From the NCBI GenBank assembly GCA_038238185.1, contig JBBRXY010000052.1:1-22549 (forward strand): DNA of 22,549 bases, in the 5' to 3' direction. A model generated the notes under the pieces. The model saw nothing but the letters and a program-made list of their open reading frames with translations. It did no database searches and had not been told where the DNA came from. This DNA comes from DATAQC01 sp038238185 (GTDB lineage: Bacteria; Actinomycetota; Acidimicrobiia; Acidimicrobiales; AC-14). This document shows positions 16,846 through 22,549 of the stretch, piece after piece (the first letter of the stretch is position 1; each line of letters opens with the position of its first letter). The position numbers and the translations under genes are program-made.

Positions 16846-18239
16846 TCGATCACCCGATCATTCCATCGCATGCGCTCGGCCACCTCCTGTTCAGCGCCCA
16901 GCTCGGACGGCTCGTAGTAGATCCGTCCGGCGACCTCAGGTGGGCGGTACTCCTGGGGAACCCAACCTCGGGGATCGTCGTGAGGATAGTCATACCCGGC
17001 ACCATGACCGAGGGATCGTGCCGACCGGTACGACGCATCCCGGAGGTGGGCGGGCACGACGCCCGCCGGTCGATCGGCCACGTCGGCCCGGGCCCGGCCC
17101 AGGGCGGAGGTCACCCGGTTGGACTTGGGCGACGTCGCCAGATGGATCACGGCCTGGGCCAGGTTGAGCTGAGCTTCGGGAAGGCCGACGAACTCCACCG
17201 CCCGGGCGGCAGCGTCAGCGATGAGCAGAGCGGTCGGGTCGGCCATGCCGACGTCCTCGGAGGCGAGGATCACCAGGCGACGGGCGATGAATCGGGCATC
17301 CTCGCCCGCTTCGAGCATGCGGGCCAGCCAGTAGAGGCCGGCGTCGGGGTCCGAGCCCCGGACGCTCTTGATGAACGCCGACACGATGTCGTAATGCTCG
17401 TCGCGCTCGTAGCGCAGGGCCCGGGCCGACAGGGCAGCCTCGGCATCGGCCAGCGTCACTGTGCTGGTTGGTGGCTTCGCCGCCCCGGACGGGGCCTCAA
17501 CTCCGTCTTCCTCCGAGCGGCCGGGGCCCCCTCCCCGCCGCCGGCGGTCCTCGTTCCCAGTCCGCGCCGCCGCCAGGGCCACGCCCACCTCCAGGGCGTT
17601 GAGGGCCACGCGGGCATCGCCGTCGGCGCGGTCGACGAGATGGTCGATGGCGGCCGGTTCGGCGGTCGCGTGCTCGACGGCGAGCCCCCGGGTCGTCAGG
17701 GTGCGGACGGCGTCGGCGCCGAGCGGCTCCAGCCGGAACAGGCTGGAGCGCGACAGGAGAGGGGCGTTGACCTCGAAGTACGGGTTCTCCGTGGTCGCTC
17801 CGATGAGGACGAGCAGTCCTTCTTCGATCAACGGCAGCAGCACGTCCTGCTGGGAGCGGTTGAACCGGTGGACCTCGTCGAGGAACAGGATCGTGCCCTG
17901 ACCATGCTCGCCCAGGCGGCGCCGGGCCCGCTCGACCACCTCGCGCACGTCCTTCACGCCGGCGGACACGGCCGACAGGGTCTCGAAAGACTTGGCCGTG
18001 GCCCCGGCGATGAGCCGGGCCAGGCTCGTCTTACCCGTCCCCGGCGGGCCCCACAAGATCACCGACGACAGCCGGTCGGCCTCGATCAGGCTGCGAAGGG
18101 GCCGGCCGGGGCCCAGGAGGTGCTCCTGGCCGACCATCTCGTCGAGCGTGGCCGGACGCAGGCGCGCCGCCAGGGGGGCGGTACGGGCCAAGCGGTCCTG
18201 AAGGGCCGCCCCGAACAGGTCCCCGACCGCGCTGGCCAC
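16842..18239 (-). CDS. rarA: Replication-associated recombination protein A (RarA/MgsA), AAA+ ATPase
   Basis: A clamp-loader-like AAA+ ATPase acting at stalled replication forks. The 465-residue protein has a Walker A GPPGTGKTS (64-72), Walker B ILFLDEVHRFN (117-127), sensor 1 GATTENP (147-153), arginine finger region LLSRSS (161-166) and sensor 2 GDARVALNALE (207-217). The C-terminal oligomerisation region has YDIVSAFIKSVRGSDPDAGL's first part and VILASEDVGMADP. Residues about 225-260 are a Gly/Arg/Pro/Ser-rich linker (RRRRGGGPGRSEEDG) that I do not expect in the family core. Start is GTG at 18239, with TAGCGT 7 nt upstream. Confidence 0.95.
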   Translation of the reverse strand: MASAVGDLFGAALQDRLARTAPLAARLRPATLDEMVGQEHLLGPGRPLRSLIEADRLSSVILWGPPGTGKTSLARLIAGATAKSFETLSAVSAGVKDVREVVERARRRLGEHGQGTILFLDEVHRFNRSQQDVLLPLIEEGLLVLIGATTENPYFEVNAPLLSRSSLFRLEPLGADAVRTLTTRGLAVEHATAEPAAIDHLVDRADGDARVALNALEVGVALAAARTGNEDRRRRGGGPGRSEEDGVEAPSGAAKPPTSTVTLADAEAALSARALRYERDEHYDIVSAFIKSVRGSDPDAGLYWLARMLEAGEDARFIARRLVILASEDVGMADPTALLIADAAARAVEFVGLPEAQLNLAQAVIHLATSPKSNRVTSALGRARADVADRPAGVVPAHLRDASYRSARSLGHGAGYDYPHDDPRGWVPQEYRPPEVAGRIYYEPSELGAEQEVAERMRWNDRVIE

Positions 18240-18246
18240 CGCGCCG

Positions 18247-18252
18247 ACGCTA
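18247..18252 (-). promoter_or_regulatory. Putative -10 box of rarA, leaderless arrangement
   Basis: TAGCGT on the minus strand lies 7 nt before the GTG start of rarA. It sits in the 37-bp divergent gap shared with the lipoprotein gene, which has its own hexamer on the other strand. Confidence 0.4.
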
Positions 18253-18264
18253 CCGCGCCGCTGT

Positions 18265-18270
18265 TAGCTT
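18265..18270 (+). promoter_or_regulatory. Putative -10 box of the lipoprotein gene, leaderless arrangement
   Basis: TAGCTT lies exactly 6 nt before the ATG at 18277. The six bases between are TCCCCC, with no Shine-Dalgarno sequence, which favours a leaderless transcript. Confidence 0.5.
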
Positions 18271-18276
18271 TCCCCC

Positions 18277-18825
18277 ATGACAACCGGGAAGGCGGCGGGC
18301 CTGGTGGTGGTGGTCGCCCTTGCCCTGGCCGGGTGCGGGAGCGACCCGCCGAAGGGCGCAGGCACCTCTGGCGGAGGGACCACCTCGGTCCCGGGCGGCA
18401 CCGGCTCTGCGCGCAGCGCCACCGGCACGGCCACCACGGCCAACGGCAGTTACCGCATCACCCTCGCCGTGGGAGACCGCAGTCCAGGGGGAACGGCCAC
18501 CGTGTGCGCGCCCGGTGCCGCTCCCGGCAAGAGCTCGCTCTCGGTGGTCGTCACGGTCGTGAACGCCGACAATGGTCGAGCGGTTCCGTTTCCTCCTCTC
18601 CGAGTCGAGCTGAACGCCGGCGGTTCGCCCGCTCCGGTGCCTGTGCGCGATTCGTCGGGCACGTGCAGCTTCACCCCCCACGATGGTGCCCTCGACCCCG
18701 GCGCCTCGGCGACGCTCCCCGGGGCGACTCCGGCGATCGACGACAACGCTGCGCCGGGCAGCGCCGGCCGGGTCGAGGTGGCCATCTCCGAGAACGACTT
18801 CACCCTGGGGCTGCCCGTCCCCTGA
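18277..18825 (+). CDS. Secreted lipoprotein of unknown function
   Basis: A 182-residue protein with a lipoprotein signal peptide: basic start MTTGK, hydrophobic core (7-18) and lipobox LAGC with the lipidated cysteine at C20. A Gly/Ser/Thr-rich linker follows (about 22-56). The rest (about 57-182) is probably a beta-sandwich: SYRITLAVGD, SLSVVVTVVNADNGRAVPFP and RVEVAISENDFTLGL alternate in a strand-like way. Two cysteines (TVCAPG and GTCSFTP) could form a disulfide. It recalls DUF4352-type extracellular Ig-like domains, but I do not recognise a named family. It lies 35 bp before the MauE-like gene, which has its own putative promoter, so a functional link is unproven. Confidence 0.8.
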   Translation: MTTGKAAGLVVVVALALAGCGSDPPKGAGTSGGGTTSVPGGTGSARSATGTATTANGSYRITLAVGDRSPGGTATVCAPGAAPGKSSLSVVVTVVNADNGRAVPFPPLRVELNAGGSPAPVPVRDSSGTCSFTPHDGALDPGASATLPGATPAIDDNAAPGSAGRVEVAISENDFTLGLPVP

Positions 18826-18848
18826 ACCACCCTTGTCCGGGACGGCGC

Positions 18849-18854
18849 TAGCCT
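18849..18854 (+). promoter_or_regulatory. Putative -10 box of the mau-like operon, leaderless arrangement
   Basis: TAGCCT lies 6 nt before the ATG at 18861 with the spacer GAAGCC, the same spacer as before aroC. No ribosome site precedes the ATG. It marks the likely start of the mau-like operon. Confidence 0.5.
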
Positions 18855-18860
18855 GAAGCC

Positions 18861-19403
18861 ATGGCGGCACTGGGCGGTCCATTCGTCGGCGCAGCCCTAC
18901 TGCTGTGCCTGGGCGGAGTGCTCGAGTTGTGGCGGCCGGCCGCCACCGTCGGCGCCCTCCGGACCATCGGTGCGCCGGCGTCGGCGCGTGCCGTCCGGGT
19001 GGGTGGATTGGTCGCCGTCGTCGTGTCCGTTGGAGCGGTGCTGTGGGTCAGCCGTCCGTTGGCACTGGCCGTGTGCGGGTTCTACGTCCTGCTCGCCACG
19101 TTCGTCCTCGTCGCTCTCCTGCGCCACGCTCCCCTGCAGTCGTGCGGGTGCTTCGGACGGGAGGACACGCCGCCCACCGTCGGCCACCTGGTGCTCAACG
19201 CCGTCGCCGCCGTGGTGGCGGGGTTCGTGGCGTTGGCTCCTGGCAGCCGGGGATGGGCCTCGGTACACCTCGACACCAACATTCTGGTCGTATCGTTGTT
19301 CGTGGTGCTCACGACCTCGGCCGCCCTGTTCGCCTACCTGGCCCTAACATTCGTCCCCCGGTTGGCCACCTACGGCCGACGTCCCGGCCCGAGGTCGACA
19401 TGA
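18861..19403 (+). CDS. MauE-like membrane protein
   Basis: A 180-residue protein with four to five membrane helices (about 6-24, 47-63, 68-88, 107-126 and 140-163). The motif SCGCFG (94-99) with C95 and C97, followed by a membrane-proximal H109, is the hallmark of the MauE family. In methylotrophs MauE, with MauD, is needed to form the disulfide-rich small subunit of methylamine dehydrogenase. Its stop overlaps the next gene by ATGA (19400-19403), so it is coupled to the MauA-like protein. That makes a role in folding or redox maturation of that protein likely. Whether it moves electrons or disulfides is not shown by the sequence. Confidence 0.8.
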   Translation: MAALGGPFVGAALLLCLGGVLELWRPAATVGALRTIGAPASARAVRVGGLVAVVVSVGAVLWVSRPLALAVCGFYVLLATFVLVALLRHAPLQSCGCFGREDTPPTVGHLVLNAVAAVVAGFVALAPGSRGWASVHLDTNILVVSLFVVLTTSAALFAYLALTFVPRLATYGRRPGPRST

Positions 19404-20413
19404 GCCAGTGGCTGGTGGAGAAGGGGTCGGCGCTGCTCGAGGCTCGCACGTCGCGGCGGGGCTTCCTGGTGCGCAGCGCCGTGGTCGGCTCGGCCCTCGC
19501 CGTCGGCCCGTGGCGATACCTGGTCCGCCCCGGCACCGCCTATGGCGCCATCTGCAACGACCACGGGACCGCGTGCGACTGCGGCTCCACGTGCTACGAC
19601 GGGTACACCGAGTTCTGCTGCGTGGTCAACAACGGAGCCAACTCGTGCCCGCCGGGCACCTTCGAGGGCGGGTGGTGGAGAGCCGACGGTTCCGACTACT
19701 GCGGCGGGGGCGCCCGCTACTTCATCGACTGCAATGCCAACGCCAACGCCGTCCCCCCTTGCAGCTGCGCCAACGGCGACTGCAACCACCGGGCCACCAG
19801 TTGCAACGTCTTCCGCTACGGCCAGTGCCACACCGAGATCGCCGAGACGACGGCCATCGTCTGCCGCATCGTCACCTGCACGCCGCCCTACGACTTCATT
19901 CCCGCGTGCGGTAGCACGCTCCGCTACGACAACGCCACCGCCAACCACACGGCCGCCTGTCCACCGCCACCACCGGCTCCAGCACCGCTCCTCCCTGGCT
20001 TCGAGCTGATCGCCATCCACAGCGGCAAGGCCCTCGATGTGGCCGGCGCCGCCACCAACGACGGGGCCAGGGTCATCCAGTGGTCGCCCAACGGTGGCAA
20101 CAACCAACGCTGGCTGCCCCAGGCCATCGGCGACGGGTCCTTCGTCTTCGTGTGCCAAGCCAGCAAGCGGGTGCTCGACGTGGCCGGAGCGTCGACGCAG
20201 AACGGCGCGTCGGTCATCCAGTGGCAGTGGCACGGCGGCGACAACCAGCGCTGGCGTCTCTACGCCGTAGGTGACGCGTCGGTGTTCATCAACGTCGGTA
20301 GCGGCTTGGCCATGGACGTGGCCGGCGGGTCCACCGCCGAAGGTGCCGGGGTGATCCAGTGGGCGTGGAACGGCGGGCCCAACCAGCTGTGGCGAGGTGT
20401 CCCCCTCACATGA
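19400..20413 (+). CDS. Tat-exported Cys-rich MauA-like domain fused to a ricin-type beta-trefoil lectin
   Basis: A 337-residue exported protein. Residues 1-50 are a Tat signal: SRRGFLVR with the twin arginines at 19-20, a hydrophobic core, and likely cleavage after TAYGA. Residues about 51-187 hold 18 cysteines and resemble the methylamine dehydrogenase small subunit; the stretch CPPGTFEGGWW (83-93) then YFIDC (107-111) parallels its CPPGT...W...Y...DC. W92/W93 lie near the first TTQ tryptophan; no Trp follows until residue 228, so the second TTQ tryptophan seems absent. After a proline linker (188-199), residues about 200-337 form three beta-trefoil repeats, each with a DVAG turn and NQRW, NQRW or NQLW. 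It probably binds glycans. No MauB large subunit is nearby; enzymatic function is unknown. Confidence 0.75.
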   Translation: MSQWLVEKGSALLEARTSRRGFLVRSAVVGSALAVGPWRYLVRPGTAYGAICNDHGTACDCGSTCYDGYTEFCCVVNNGANSCPPGTFEGGWWRADGSDYCGGGARYFIDCNANANAVPPCSCANGDCNHRATSCNVFRYGQCHTEIAETTAIVCRIVTCTPPYDFIPACGSTLRYDNATANHTAACPPPPPAPAPLLPGFELIAIHSGKALDVAGAATNDGARVIQWSPNGGNNQRWLPQAIGDGSFVFVCQASKRVLDVAGASTQNGASVIQWQWHGGDNQRWRLYAVGDASVFINVGSGLAMDVAGGSTAEGAGVIQWAWNGGPNQLWRGVPLT

Positions 20414-20499
20414 GCGAGGACCACGGTGTCCCTGAGGAACACAGTGGAGCGGAGGCCCGCCGCGACCAAGGACCGAGCAAGACGCCGTGCTGCCGCTAG
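20410..20499 (+). CDS. Possible 29-residue small ORF coupled to the MauA-like gene
   Basis: An ATG overlapping the MauA-like stop (ATGA at 20410-20413) opens a 29-codon frame, MSEDHGVPEEH... ending TPCCR, whose TAG at 20497 overlaps the MauD-like start by 13 nt. It is hydrophilic, with no membrane segment and a vicinal cysteine pair at its end. It may be a real small protein, or may only carry ribosomes from one gene to the next. It may also be chance, since high-GC DNA often keeps frames open. Confidence 0.25.
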   Translation: MSEDHGVPEEHSGAEARRDQGPSKTPCCR

Positions 20500-21299
20500 T
20501 CGCCATCGAGGCGGTGGCCATCGTGCTGCTCGGAGTGCTCGTGTTCGGGCTCCTCCGCAGCCATGCCGAGATCCTCCGCCGCCTGCACAGCTTGGGAGCC
20601 GGGCTCGACCCCGACGCAGAACCGGAGATCCGGGCCCGCCCACCCCAGCCGGGGACCTCGCCCAGCAATGGTTCCGACGTCACCGGAACCAGCGTCACCG
20701 ACGAACCCATGAGCGTCGGCATCGTCGGTGCCCGCCACGACACCCTCCTGGCCTTCCTCACCACTGGGTGCCTGACCTGTGAGGGGTTCTGGGACGTGTT
20801 CCACGACCACCGCCGGCTCCCGGTGCCCGGCGGAGCCCGTCTCGTCGTCGTGGTGAAGGGTCCCGACCAGGAGAGCCCTTCCCGACTCCTCGAGCTGGCG
20901 GCCCCCGACGGGCCCGTCGTGCGGTCGACCGAGGCGTGGACCGATTACCGGGTACCCGTGGCGCCCTACTTCGTCTACGTCGACGGACCGTCGGGCCGGG
21001 TGATCGGTGAGGGCGCCGGGCAGAGCTGGAAGCAGGTCACTTCGTTGCTGGGCCAGGCCCTGGCCGATGCCGAGGAGGCTGGTGGCCGAGCTCGTCGCCG
21101 CCCGCCCGCCTCGCCCGTCCCGCCCAACTCCGTACAGACCGACACCGGTAGCCTCGACACCGAGACCCGGTCCGACCGCGAGCTGGCGGAGGCGGGAATT
21201 TTGCCCGGCCACCCGAGCCTGTACCCGTCGCCGGCCTCGCCGCCCAGCGCTGCCGCTGTGCCCCGGCGGCGCCGCTGGTCGCCGCCCGAGGACAGCTGA
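20487..21299 (+). CDS. MauD-like membrane-anchored thioredoxin-fold protein
   Basis: A 270-residue protein with an N-terminal membrane anchor (about 4-23) followed by SHAEILRRLHSLGAG, typical of MauD-like proteins in actinobacteria. A flexible Pro/Ser/Thr linker leads to a thioredoxin-like domain (about 78-195) with the active site GCLTC (C95 and C98) after HDTLLAFLTT, and a likely cis-proline at P160 in VPVAPYFVYVDG. A proline-rich tail (about 200-270) follows. In methylotrophs MauD is needed to make the disulfide-rich small subunit, so here it probably oxidises or isomerises the MauA-like protein outside the membrane. Start is GTG at 20487, which places the hydrophobic segment at the N-terminus. 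Confidence 0.8.
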   Translation: MLPLVAIEAVAIVLLGVLVFGLLRSHAEILRRLHSLGAGLDPDAEPEIRARPPQPGTSPSNGSDVTGTSVTDEPMSVGIVGARHDTLLAFLTTGCLTCEGFWDVFHDHRRLPVPGGARLVVVVKGPDQESPSRLLELAAPDGPVVRSTEAWTDYRVPVAPYFVYVDGPSGRVIGEGAGQSWKQVTSLLGQALADAEEAGGRARRRPPASPVPPNSVQTDTGSLDTETRSDRELAEAGILPGHPSLYPSPASPPSAAAVPRRRRWSPPEDS

Positions 21300-21301
21300 C
21301 C

Positions 21302-21379
21302 ATGCCGACCTGGCTGGTGTTGACTGCTGGCGCGTCCATGGCCACCGCCGCGGGGATCCGGTCGAGCTGGTCGCCGTGA
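21302..21379 (+). CDS. Possible 25-residue hydrophobic small ORF
   Basis: An ATG 2 nt after the MauD-like stop (TGACCATG) opens 25 codons, MPTWLVLTAGASMATAAGI..., ending at TGA 21377-21379. The central stretch could be a single membrane helix. It fills the otherwise empty gap before the next gene, whose ATG lies 9 nt after its stop. It could be a true micro-protein of the operon or a coupling ORF. No homologue is known to me. Confidence 0.3.
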   Translation: MPTWLVLTAGASMATAAGIRSSWSP

Positions 21380-21388
21380 GGCGAGTCG

Positions 21389-21985
21389 ATGCTGGCCAGC
21401 ATCAACCCGCTCGGGGAGCGGGCGCGCAACCACCGATGGAGCCGAACCGCGTCCGCCTACGTAGTTGGCTCGGTGCTGGGCGGTGCTGTCATGGGCGCCC
21501 TTCTCGGCCTGGTCGGCGGGCTGGTGGGTTCGAGAAGTGGGCTGGTCGCGTCGGCGGCGATCATCGCGGCCGTGTGCGGCCTGGGCCTGGCCGCGGATCT
21601 GGGCTTGGGTGGTCTGCGGCTGCCCACCATCCATCGTCAGGTCGACAAGGACTGGCTCGACCGGTATCGCGGGTGGGTCACCGGCCTGAGCTTCGGGTTC
21701 CAGCTGGGCCTCGGCGTGGTCACGGTGGTGAACACCGCCGCCATCTACGCGACCTTCGCGCTGGCCCTGGTATCGGGGTCGCCGCTGGTCGGCGGAGCCA
21801 TCGGGACCACCTTCGGCCTGGCCCGCAGCCTGATCATCCTCAGCGTTCGCCACGTGCAACGGCCCGAGCAGCTGCGGAGCGCGCATCGACGCATGCGATC
21901 CTGGGGTCCCAGATCGCGCCGGGTCAGCCTTGGGATGCAGGCCGCCGTCGGCCTGGCGGTCGCCGCGATGGCGGTGGGCCGATGA
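21389..21985 (+). CDS. Polytopic membrane protein of the mau-like operon
   Basis: A 198-residue protein with about five hydrophobic segments (near 22-47, 52-75, 97-127, 130-152 and 180-196). A conserved-looking loop, RQVDKDWLDRYRGWVTG (83-99), precedes a Gly-rich helix, SFGFQLGLGVVTVVNTAA, and TFGLARSL follows. I recall similar proteins in actinobacterial genomes, loosely like CcdA/DsbD-type membrane proteins, but only one cysteine is present (C63), so it cannot be a two-cysteine thiol carrier by itself. Function unknown. Its placement suggests transport, assembly or anchoring of the MauA-like protein. Start is ATG at 21389 with GAGG about 9 nt upstream. Confidence 0.7.
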   Translation: MLASINPLGERARNHRWSRTASAYVVGSVLGGAVMGALLGLVGGLVGSRSGLVASAAIIAAVCGLGLAADLGLGGLRLPTIHRQVDKDWLDRYRGWVTGLSFGFQLGLGVVTVVNTAAIYATFALALVSGSPLVGGAIGTTFGLARSLIILSVRHVQRPEQLRSAHRRMRSWGPRSRRVSLGMQAAVGLAVAAMAVGR

Positions 21986-22004
21986 CGACGAGAGCGAGGA
22001 AGTC

Positions 22005-22457
22005 GTGAGGAAGCTTTCCGGGCACGGGTTCGACGTCGACCTGCCGCAGGGATGGGACGGCCGGATCTACACCCGGCGCGACGAGACGAGCGACACGACC
22101 AACCGGGCGTTGCACGCCGCGACCTTCGCCCTCCCTTCCGACCCCGGAGACTTCGGCGCCGGGGCCGTCGACCAGATGACCGACTCCGACGTGCTCGTAG
22201 TGCTCCTCGAGTACGGCCGGGAGGCAGCGGGCACGGCCCTGTTCGCGAACGACGGGCTGCCCTCGTCGTTGCGCCCGGAGTCGTTCAGCCCGAACGGCAT
22301 GCCCAAGGTCGTGCCCGGCCGGTCGGCCTCGCAGTACTTCTTTACCCTTGACGAGCGGGCCTTCTGTCTCTTCGTCGTGCTGGGCAGCCACAACGACCGG
22401 GTGCGCCTGGCCGGGGTGGCCAGCGCCGTCGCCAGCGCCATCACGATCGCCCCCTGA
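22005..22457 (+). CDS. Conserved-looking small soluble protein, last gene of the operon
   Basis: A 150-residue protein without signal peptide or membrane segment. It opens RKLSGHGFDVDLPQGWDGRIYTRRDE, a compact start that suggests a small alpha/beta domain, and ends VRLAGVASAVASAIT, like the final helix of LpqN- or DUF-type domains that estimate a value from a secreted partner. I do not recognise a named family. I chose the GTG at 22005, preceded by GAGCGAGGAAG; the frame is open further upstream over the preceding gene. It follows the membrane protein by 19 bp, bridged by an eight-codon ORF, so it belongs to the same operon. A cytosolic location is inferred from the missing signal. Confidence 0.65.
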   Translation: MRKLSGHGFDVDLPQGWDGRIYTRRDETSDTTNRALHAATFALPSDPGDFGAGAVDQMTDSDVLVVLLEYGREAAGTALFANDGLPSSLRPESFSPNGMPKVVPGRSASQYFFTLDERAFCLFVVLGSHNDRVRLAGVASAVASAITIAP

Positions 22458-22478
22458 CCGACTCTTCCCGTTCTGGTC

Positions 22479-22511
22479 GGGGTTGGGGGGGGGCGGGGGC
22501 CCCCCAACCCC
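22479..22511 (+). terminator. G-rich hairpin after the operon, possible terminator
   Basis: GGGGTTGGGGGG at 22479-22490 is the perfect complement of CCCCCCAACCCC at 22500-22511, with a 9-nt G-rich loop, 22 bp after the last stop codon. No T-run follows directly; a GTTTTT run comes at 22531. The position fits a terminator, but long G/C runs at a contig end may also be sequencing or assembly noise. The last 38 bases hold nothing else I can identify. Confidence 0.35.
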
Positions 22512-22549
22512 GCCCAAACGCCACATGGGTGTTTTTGGGGGGCCCCGGG

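Noticed and set aside
17511..17550. Further copy of the 30-bp repeat in rarA
   Set aside because: GAGCGGCC and CCCCCT both occur, but the match needs a 4-base gap and is no better than GC-rich chance.
18861..21299. A true methylamine dehydrogenase operon
   Set aside because: No large subunit, no MauG or CxxCH haem motif and no second TTQ tryptophan were found in the window.

Overview
The window is very GC-rich and almost fully coding. Gene content and order point to the chromosome of an actinobacterium (Actinomycetota), plausibly a member of Acidimicrobiia known only from assembly. That lineage call is an inference from gene order, the fused AroKB and the small actinobacterial families seen here; no rRNA is present to confirm it. 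I found no tRNA, rRNA, CRISPR array, insertion sequence or phage gene. The left edge cuts a gene inside a tandem repeat. The right edge ends in G/C homopolymer sequence that may be a low-quality contig end.

Left and centre (1-18239): most of this part is a block conserved across actinobacteria, read mainly on the minus strand. In transcription order it runs rarA, a DUF948 protein, a small membrane protein, alaS, ruvX, mltG, aroE, prepilin peptidase, (insertion), aroC, aroKB, aroQ, (insertion), pepP/pepQ, efp and a partial gene in the place of nusB. It combines the shikimate pathway (aroE, aroC, aroKB, aroQ) with translation (alaS, efp), Holliday-junction/rRNA processing (ruvX), peptidoglycan processing (mltG) and fork maintenance (rarA). 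Many junctions overlap by ATGA or a similar stop/start overlap.

Two insertions break the block. A divergent glyoxylate-shunt module (ramB on minus; aceB and aceA on plus; 5620-10182) sits between the prepilin peptidase and aroC. A lone plus-strand VOC/glyoxalase-like gene sits between aroQ and pepP. The ramB-aceB intergenic region carries an AT-rich direct repeat that resembles a RamB box.

Right (18277-22457): a plus-strand accessory group. It begins with a lipoprotein, followed by a tight operon of a MauE-like membrane protein, a Tat-exported cysteine-rich protein whose first domain resembles the methylamine dehydrogenase small subunit (MauA) and whose second is a ricin-type beta-trefoil lectin, a MauD-like membrane-anchored thioredoxin-fold protein, a polytopic membrane protein and a small soluble protein. 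No MauB (large subunit) or MauG is present, and the second Trp needed for the TTQ cofactor appears to be missing. This is the best candidate for an undescribed system: an exported, disulfide-rich, possibly glycan-binding protein with its own maturation proteins.

Other signals: a 30-bp coding repeat is present as three tandem copies at the left edge, with diverged single copies at the N-terminus of aroKB and inside aceB. Perfect hairpins end exactly 2 nt before the start codons of efp and the prepilin peptidase. Four genes have a TAnnnT hexamer 6-7 nt before the start codon, as expected for leaderless transcripts.
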